Part shown: positions 55,139 to 59,912 of the stretch, piece after piece
Layout of the letters: each line of letters opens with the position of its first letter
How positions within the stretch are numbered: the stretch's first letter is position 1
From: Akkermansiaceae bacterium
GTDB lineage: Bacteria > Verrucomicrobiota > Verrucomicrobiia > Verrucomicrobiales > Akkermansiaceae
Reading direction: 5' to 3'
Assembly (NCBI GenBank): GCA_021200315.1
Contig: JAJQGU010000025.1
Location: forward strand, 1 to 59,912
Length of the DNA stretch: 59,912 nt
Translations under genes and position numbers: made by a program
The notes under the pieces: generated by a model
What the model saw: the letters and a program-made list of their open reading frames with translations, nothing else
Told to the model about the DNA's origin: nothing
Databases searched by the model: none

Positions 55139-56212
55139 ATGGATTCTCCCGTTGAAAGACTGCATCGCCATTTGTCATTGTACTATGATGATCGCGACTG
55201 GCCTGCGCTGCAGGAACAGGCGCGCACCTGGGCTCGGACGCGCCCTCTGGAAGGTCTCAGAATTCTGGACGCCACGCCGGTCTATCGGAACACCTTGGCG
55301 AAATACATGCCTCTGCTGGCCGCCGGAGCCCGGCTCAGCGTCCCAGAAAGGAGCACGCTCCCGTCGGACGGGAAAATCCGCGGGATGCTGCCCGAGTTCG
55401 GTATCGCCGCCGCGGAAAAGGGAAAGGGCGAATTCGACATTATCCTCGATTGTGCGGGTATGTGCCACAGCCTGCATCCGACCCTGGGCGCCGTGGAGCT
55501 GACACGCACCGGCGCCTACCGCTACGAACGTCCGTCGACGCCGGTGTATCTGGCCGATGCCGGGCGCATCAAGAAAATCGAAACGGTGCTGGGCACGGGG
55601 GAGAGTTTCTTCCGTGCGCTGAGACAAGCGGGGTTCGGGGAATGGAGCGGGCGCCGCCTCATGGTGATCGGCTACGGTAAAGTGGGACGGGGAATTGTGC
55701 TTTTCGCCCTGAAGCACGGCATGCGCGTGTCCGTGGCCGACGTGGCGGACAAGAGCAACGAGACGCCGCCCGGCGTGGAGTTTCTGCATTTGGGAGAGAA
55801 GAAGGGCGCAGGCGGGGAGAACGAGCGCGTGACGCACGCCGTCTGTTCGTCGTGGTGCGCCGTCACGGCCACCGGGCGTTTCCACGCCATGCGCAATCGT
55901 CTGGACGCCGGAGCCGTCTGCCGCTCATCCGTGCTGCTCGCCAATATGGGAGTGGACGACGAATGGGGGCCGGACTATCCTGCCGAACGCATCTTGAACG
56001 GAAAACGCCCATTCAATTTCATTTTGGAGGAGCCAACGGCCATGCGCTATATCGAGACGACTCTGGCTCTGCACAACGCCGGAGCCCTGGAATTGCTCAC
56101 GGAAGACCTGCCCCGCGCCCTGATCGTCCCTTCGCCCGACGTCGAAGAGCGTCTGCTGGCCGTGACCCGGGCGAGCGGCCGTTTGTCCGAGGAATTGAAA
56201 ATGATCGAGTAG
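55139..56212 (+). CDS. Adenosylhomocysteinase-like NAD-binding protein (short form)
   Basis: 357 aa from the ATG at 55139. The C-terminal half has the S-adenosylhomocysteine-hydrolase-type NAD domain (RLMVIGYGKVGRGIVLFALKHG, compare GYGxVGKG) and the N-terminal half keeps a related alpha/beta layout (RNTLAKYMPLLAAGARL, FDIILDCAGMCHSL). It is about 70 residues shorter than true SahH and lacks the usual HxxR/NDSV substrate motifs as far as I can see, so activity on SAH is doubtful. It starts an operon with cobO (4 bp) and a CPT-like kinase. Function is inferred only at fold level. Confidence 0.68.
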   Translation: MDSPVERLHRHLSLYYDDRDWPALQEQARTWARTRPLEGLRILDATPVYRNTLAKYMPLLAAGARLSVPERSTLPSDGKIRGMLPEFGIAAAEKGKGEFDIILDCAGMCHSLHPTLGAVELTRTGAYRYERPSTPVYLADAGRIKKIETVLGTGESFFRALRQAGFGEWSGRRLMVIGYGKVGRGIVLFALKHGMRVSVADVADKSNETPPGVEFLHLGEKKGAGGENERVTHAVCSSWCAVTATGRFHAMRNRLDAGAVCRSSVLLANMGVDDEWGPDYPAERILNGKRPFNFILEEPTAMRYIETTLALHNAGALELLTEDLPRALIVPSPDVEERLLAVTRASGRLSEELKMIE

Positions 56213-56216
56213 AAGC

Positions 56217-56738
56217 ATGCGCTCCAGAATCTTCATCGTCACCGGAGAGGGAAAAGGCAAGACGACTTCAGCCTTCGGCATGGCGTTGCGCTCGCTGGGG
56301 CACGGGCGCCGTGCGGCGGTGATCCAGTTCGTGAAGCGGGAGAGCGGCGGAGAGGCGGAGGCTCTCCGCCGCATTCCGGGAGCGGAGGTGCTCTGCTGCG
56401 GCCTGGGCTTCCTACCCCGCCGCGAAGATGCCGTCCGCCGAGAAGCGCATCTGAAGGCGGCGCACGATGGGTGGCGGCTCGCTCAGGAGCGGTTGACCGA
56501 TCCCGCCGTAGGAACGGTCGTCCTCGACGAAATCTTCCACATCATGCGCTTCGGCGCGCTCGACGAGGCTTCTGTGGGCGCTGCGCTGCGCGCCCTGCCG
56601 GAAGGGAAAATCGTGGTGCTCACCGGACGCTGTGCGCCGGAGAGCCTGATTGCGCTGGCCGACACCGTGAGCCGCATCGAGTGTGTAAAACATGCCTTTC
56701 GGCAGGGAATTCGGGCTCAGGAATGCGCTGAATTCTGA
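56217..56738 (+). CDS. cobO: Cob(I)yrinic acid a,c-diamide adenosyltransferase (CobO/BtuR/CobA type)
   Basis: 173 aa. Adds the 5'-deoxyadenosyl group to cob(I)alamin or cobinamide. P-loop FIVTGEGKGKTTSAFG, the FVKR motif, VVLDEIFHIMRFG and LTGRCAPESLIALADTVSRIE match the family; length is slightly short. The stop overlaps the next ATG by one base (TGATG). No other corrinoid synthesis gene is here, so a salvage role is likely. Confidence 0.92.
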   Translation: MRSRIFIVTGEGKGKTTSAFGMALRSLGHGRRAAVIQFVKRESGGEAEALRRIPGAEVLCCGLGFLPRREDAVRREAHLKAAHDGWRLAQERLTDPAVGTVVLDEIFHIMRFGALDEASVGAALRALPEGKIVVLTGRCAPESLIALADTVSRIECVKHAFRQGIRAQECAEF

Positions 56739-57424
56739 TGAACGGATCGTTTCAGCCTCCACGCCCGGCTACGGACGCCTTCACCGTAGAGGATCGCGGA
56801 CGGATCGCGGGTGCGCTCCACTCCGCCCGCCTGCATTTCCGCAGGTGCGGATACGCGCCCTCAGCCGCTTTCGAGGCGGGAGAGTCCGCCGGACTGGTGA
56901 TTCTGCTCAACGGCGCGTCGAGCACCGGCAAAACAAGTTTGGCCGACGCCTTGAGGGCCACCTGCCCGGAAAGGGCTCTCCTGGTCATGTCCATCGACTC
57001 CTTTCTTGCCGAGCGCACTCCGCACAAGGGAAATGTGGAGCTGACGCTGGCCCGCACAGGGCTTCCTCTCGTGGAGGCGTTCCATGAAGAGATCGCCGCC
57101 GCGGCGCGTTGCGGCGGCCGTGTGGCGGTCGATCACGTGATCGGCGAGAAACCCGAATGGCTGCAGGATCTGAAGCGACGTCTGGGGCGGCTCCCGCTTT
57201 TCACCGTCAAGGTGCATTGCCGTCTCGACGTGCAGCGGCGCCGCGAGGCCGGGCGGAGAGACCGGGCGGAGGACTGGCCCCGCGCTTTCCGACAGGCAGG
57301 CCGCATTCATGACGGGATGACTTATGACGCTGAGGCGGACACGTCGGAGCAGGATCCCGTGCAGTTGGCGAAAATGCTTTGGGAACAAATGGCTGCGTGG
57401 CGCACGAAAAACGGTCTTGCCTGA
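56738..57424 (+). CDS. Chloramphenicol phosphotransferase-like P-loop kinase
   Basis: 228 aa. An N-terminal 45-residue helical region precedes GLVILLNGASSTGKTSLADAL (Walker A), a VMSIDSFL segment, and TVKVHCRLDVQRRREAGRRDR with YDAEADTSEQDP near the end, all typical of the CPT family. CPT phosphorylates chloramphenicol in Streptomyces, but most relatives are kinases of unknown substrate. Coupling to a cobalamin adenosyltransferase hints at cofactor or nucleoside salvage; that is inference. Confidence 0.78.
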   Translation: MNGSFQPPRPATDAFTVEDRGRIAGALHSARLHFRRCGYAPSAAFEAGESAGLVILLNGASSTGKTSLADALRATCPERALLVMSIDSFLAERTPHKGNVELTLARTGLPLVEAFHEEIAAAARCGGRVAVDHVIGEKPEWLQDLKRRLGRLPLFTVKVHCRLDVQRRREAGRRDRAEDWPRAFRQAGRIHDGMTYDAEADTSEQDPVQLAKMLWEQMAAWRTKNGLA

Positions 57425-57494
57425 GAAGCCGCACGGCGCTATATTATAGTCCGAAGCCTTTCAGACGGGGCTTTCATTGATAAATCGAACTTAT

Positions 57495-57941
57495 ATGAAC
57501 ATGAAGACGAATTACATTCCAGCGGGCGTCGTCCTTTCTCTGGCGGCGGGGTACCTGACACTCGGCGCAGCCGGTTCCGAGCGGCTGACGGAAAGCGCAC
57601 GACAGGCCGCCAAGGAAGAGGCTGCGAAGCAGATACTTGAAGGCGGTTCGGGCGAAAGCGCGGCGCGCGCCGTCGGCAAGGCTGCGGCCAAGGGAGCCGC
57701 CCAGAGGGCGGCGAGCGACGCGGCGGCCTCATCCTCAGCTTCTGAGGCCGGTTCCGGAATCCAGAAACTGAAAGAAGAAGGCGAAAAGGCGAGGAAAAAC
57801 ATCGACCGGGGCAGGGAGCCGATGGAAAAAATCAACCAAGCGAAAGAAAAAGGTCAATCGGGGAAAATCGGCGGATCTTTGAAGAAGGAGGCTCGGCAAG
57901 AGACCAAGAAAGCCGTCATCCGCAAACTCGGCGAGCATTGA
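57495..57941 (+). CDS. Small secreted Ala/Lys-rich protein, unknown function
   Basis: 148 aa from the ATG at 57495 (57501 is equally possible). A signal-like hydrophobic segment (YIPAGVVLSLAAGYLTLGAAG) is followed by an amphipathic, very Ala-rich helix region (residues 40-100), then a basic coil rich in Lys, Glu and Gly. No known family. The composition resembles low-complexity helical proteins, so even the reading as a gene rests on the signal and clean ORF. It is separated by about 70 bp from the CPT-like gene. Confidence 0.6.
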   Translation: MNMKTNYIPAGVVLSLAAGYLTLGAAGSERLTESARQAAKEEAAKQILEGGSGESAARAVGKAAAKGAAQRAASDAAASSSASEAGSGIQKLKEEGEKARKNIDRGREPMEKINQAKEKGQSGKIGGSLKKEARQETKKAVIRKLGEH

Positions 57942-58049
57942 GTTTCGTCGCCGCCCGATGGAGCAGGGAGCTCCCGCGCCGCCGGAGATCTTGAAGGGAT
58001 CACCTTCCGTCTTTTGCGTGCGTGCGGGTCTTCGAATGCATCCGGAGGC

Positions 58050-58077
58050 TTGACAACAGATCGTTTTCAGGCATAAT
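58050..58077 (+). promoter_or_regulatory. Promoter of the lipoprotein gene at 58130
   Basis: TTGACA (58050-58055), a 16-bp spacer and CATAAT (58072-58077). The leader would be about 45 nt, longer than for most genes here. Confidence 0.7.
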
Positions 58078-58129
58078 TCTCCGAAGACGGGGTGCAAGGC
58101 TTCCCTTCCCTGAAATAAACTGCATGCAT

Positions 58130-59452
58130 ATGAAAAATTTTCAGAGCCGTATGTTGATCACCGCCGGTGCGGCGGTGTGCTTGGGTTTTGCGTCCTGTTC
58201 AGATGAAGATGCCGGCGCCGAGGCGCGTACCCCGCAGCAAACCGGGCAGGGCGAACAGGAGCAGATGCAGGAGCCGCCGGCAATTCCGCCGGAGGTCTTG
58301 GCGGAGGCCGTGCTGCCGGCTGAAATCAAAGCCGCCGCCTGGCTCGAAATGCAGGAAATCCGCATCGGCCCGATCAAGGATCGGGAGCAGAAGCTCTATC
58401 CGGTAGAGGCGCTCTTCCGCCTCAGGGAGCCTCTCTGCGAGAAGACGGACGTCTCCGCCTCGCTGAATGAGGAGCGCAAGGCCGTCAATCCCGCGATCGA
58501 CCGAGCCATGACTCCGGAGTCCGTGTATCTGCTGCAAGTGGGTGCCGCGCCTGAAATGCTCACGGAAGAAGACAGGAAGTTCCGCCCTCTGCCCGAAAAT
58601 CTGAGAGAAAAGGCGGAACATCTGGTGAAACTGGCCAATCCCGAAGCTTGGAAGATCTCCGTGCCCGCGGGCGAAACGCTTTCTCTCCAAGGAACGCTGA
58701 GGCTCGAATCCGAACAGGGCAGGGAGCCTGCAATCGCATCGGCAGAGCTGGACTCCGCCGCATGGGATGAGTGGAAAAAGCTGACTCCCGCAAGCGCTCT
58801 CCCCGAATGGGCGACCGTGTTCTCCGAGGAAAGCCTCGAGCGGCACAGGCAGGCCATCCGAGCGGCCGTCAAGGACTTCAACGACGAGGCGGAGCCCTAT
58901 ATAAAAAGCAGGGAGGAGGCCACGCGCGTTCGCCTGTTGGAAGAGCGAGCCCGAGCCGAAGAAGAAAAAAAAGCGCGTGAACTGGCAGAAAACGAAGCTC
59001 GTGCAAAGGCGGCCGCCGCCCGGGAGCGGTATGAGCGCGCCGCGGCGGCCGGGAGCGTCTATCGCGGCGAGTGGTCTCATGACGAACAGACCGGCAAGTT
59101 GGCTCTTACTTTTATTTCTTCAGACATCTTGGAAAATTCCGCCGCGCTGACAGCCGAGCTTTCCGATCCAGATTTCTCTCAAGTCAACGTCGAGCTGCAG
59201 GGACGCTGTCTGCTCGAACCGGAGGAAGGGACGTCTTGGCGCTTTCAGATTGCCATCGTTGACGGTCTGTACGATCCCGACGTGGCCACGGCCGAGATTT
59301 ATAACGAGAAAGAAGGGGTTCTTCTGCTCAATCTGACCGATCAGGGAACTCTCGAAGGGATCCTGACGTGCAAGAGCTGGACGGACGAGCAGAAAAAGGC
59401 TCGGGATGTGAAGGTCATTCTCAGACCTGTCGTCCGCGAACGCAAAAAATAG
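58130..59452 (+). CDS. Predicted lipoprotein with central coiled coil, unknown function
   Basis: 440 aa from the ATG at 58130; an ATG two codons earlier is the alternative. The longer frame from 58022 crosses the promoter. Lipobox FASC follows a short signal (MLITAGAAVCLG). The mature protein has an acidic Gln/Glu linker, a globular region (about 60-250), a strong coiled coil (RLLEERARAEEEKKARELAENEARAKAAAARERYERA, about 270-310) and a beta-rich C-terminal domain with YRGEWSHDEQTGKLALTF. I do not recognise the family. Probably a periplasmic or surface anchored structural protein. Confidence 0.75.
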   Translation: MKNFQSRMLITAGAAVCLGFASCSDEDAGAEARTPQQTGQGEQEQMQEPPAIPPEVLAEAVLPAEIKAAAWLEMQEIRIGPIKDREQKLYPVEALFRLREPLCEKTDVSASLNEERKAVNPAIDRAMTPESVYLLQVGAAPEMLTEEDRKFRPLPENLREKAEHLVKLANPEAWKISVPAGETLSLQGTLRLESEQGREPAIASAELDSAAWDEWKKLTPASALPEWATVFSEESLERHRQAIRAAVKDFNDEAEPYIKSREEATRVRLLEERARAEEEKKARELAENEARAKAAAARERYERAAAAGSVYRGEWSHDEQTGKLALTFISSDILENSAALTAELSDPDFSQVNVELQGRCLLEPEEGTSWRFQIAIVDGLYDPDVATAEIYNEKEGVLLLNLTDQGTLEGILTCKSWTDEQKKARDVKVILRPVVRERKK

Positions 59453-59869
59453 CCGCCGCTCGCGCCCATTCGTGCGCCTCAGAGCGCGCATCGGGCGGGG
59501 AGGCGAGTTTTCCCGTTCGTCTGAAAGAGTGGCTTTTTCATCATCGTACTGATATTGTCGGTTTGATGGCTCCCTCTGCCGTGTCTGCGGCGGGGGGAGT
59601 TTTTTCTCAGTGTGGAGTTTGGAGTGTGGAGTTGGGAGGTGGTGCGGAACGTGAAGAGTGAAGTCCAGGGGGAGGGGTGATTCGGAAGTGGAGCGAGGCG
59701 GCTCAAACTCAGGACTTCCGCTCAGAGAATGAAGGGTGGGGCAGGCATCCGGAGTGAGCAGCGATTGCATAGCGGATTTTGAATCCGCTGTCAACCCGAA
59801 AATTCAGATTTCTTTCAAGAAAAAACGTTTGCGCCTCATTTTCATTTCGTGAAATTCGGCCTGAATTTA
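59453..59869. other. Intergenic region at right end
   Basis: About 420 bp without a credible gene. Includes G/T-rich simple sequence (59600-59690) and the hairpin AGCGGATT-ttg-AATCCGCT (59771-59789). The last part is AT-rich and leads into a promoter. Confidence 0.4.
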
Positions 59870-59875
59870 TATAAT
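59870..59875 (+). promoter_or_regulatory. TATAAT box before the last partial gene
   Basis: Perfect TATAAT, 6 nt (GGCGTT) before an ATG. The -35 is weak (TTCGTG at 59846). Same spacing as the other leaderless-type starts in the window. Confidence 0.5.
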
Positions 59876-59881
59876 GGCGTT

Positions 59882-59912
59882 ATGTATTTTTTTGAAGAAA
59901 CATTGTGTTCAG
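59882..59912 (+). CDS. Probable start of a gene running off the window
   Basis: ATG followed by ten open codons (MYFFEETLCS) to the end of the window. It is called only because a perfect TATAAT lies 6 nt upstream, the arrangement seen before grpE and the helicase gene. Product unknown. Confidence 0.35.
   Translation, partial: MYFFEETLCS

Noticed and set aside
59771..59789. tRNA-like anticodon arm AGCGGATT-ttg-AATCCGCT
   Set aside because: It resembles a tRNA-Gln anticodon stem-loop, but no acceptor, D or T arms can be paired around it. At most it is a remnant.

Overview
The window is chromosomal DNA from a GC-rich, double-membraned bacterium. The best fit is a gut-type Verrucomicrobiota, in the broad Opitutales/Akkermansia range. 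This rests on an LptD/LolD outer-membrane system, a bactofilin in a pyrH-frr operon, an exosortase-type CAAX-protease homologue, many short secreted lipoproteins and a hexuronate catabolic operon. It is an inference from protein character, because there is no rRNA in the window. No rRNA, complete tRNA, CRISPR array or insertion sequence was seen.

Layout. 1-7.7 kb: a hypothetical protein, lptD, a nitroreductase, a sigma-54-type GAF/AAA+ activator and a decayed NAD synthetase-like protein. 8.3-13.3 kb: a lower-GC, Bacteroidales-looking four-gene minus-strand operon (hydrolase, zinc alcohol dehydrogenase, MFS carrier, flavodoxin/aldo-keto reductase lipoprotein). Three of its products carry export signals. 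13.7-21.5 kb: a lipoprotein, panC, a LolD-type ATPase, then gyrB-gyrA on the minus strand. 21.8-28.3 kb: a complete glucuronate operon (kdgK, a fused mannonate dehydratase/fructuronate reductase, uxaC, kdgA, exuT-like carrier). 28.4-40 kb: a coiled-coil secreted protein, a PLD-nuclease/helicase, an M28-fold lipoprotein lacking its metal ligands, yggS, a CAAX-protease relative, an aminotransferase with an Lrp regulator, a LysE exporter and htpG ending in a strong terminator. 40.1-42.6 kb: grpE-dnaJ-rsmE. 42.8-46.6 kb: an AT-richer accessory islet with a serine recombinase, three related GTATAC-centred repeats, an S24 peptidase-like protein without a DNA-binding domain, a membrane protein and a broken glycosyltransferase. 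46.7-51.4 kb: ychF, a MenH-like hydrolase, comEC and a lipoprotein. 51.4-54.9 kb: marC on the plus strand, then mscS-pyrH-frr-bactofilin on the minus strand. 55.1-59.5 kb: a short SAH-hydrolase-like protein with a cobalamin adenosyltransferase and a CPT-like kinase, then two secreted proteins.

How the genes work together. The glucuronate operon covers uptake, isomerisation, reduction, dehydration, phosphorylation and aldol cleavage to pyruvate and glyceraldehyde 3-phosphate. grpE/dnaJ/htpG is a chaperone neighbourhood, and gyrBA and pyrH/frr are core operons. A recurring feature is a sigma-70-like -10 box only 6-12 nt before the start codon (panC, gyrB, the helicase, the M28-like gene, grpE, lrp, ychF, mscS, the SAH-hydrolase-like gene and the last partial gene), which implies widespread leaderless or near-leaderless transcripts.

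Most interesting items: the recombinase/S24 islet with an inverted repeat flanking a promoter and start codon; the UxuA-SDR fusion; two apparent pseudoenzymes (NadE-like and M28-like); and the exported redox cassette with a dyad inside an 18-bp promoter spacer.
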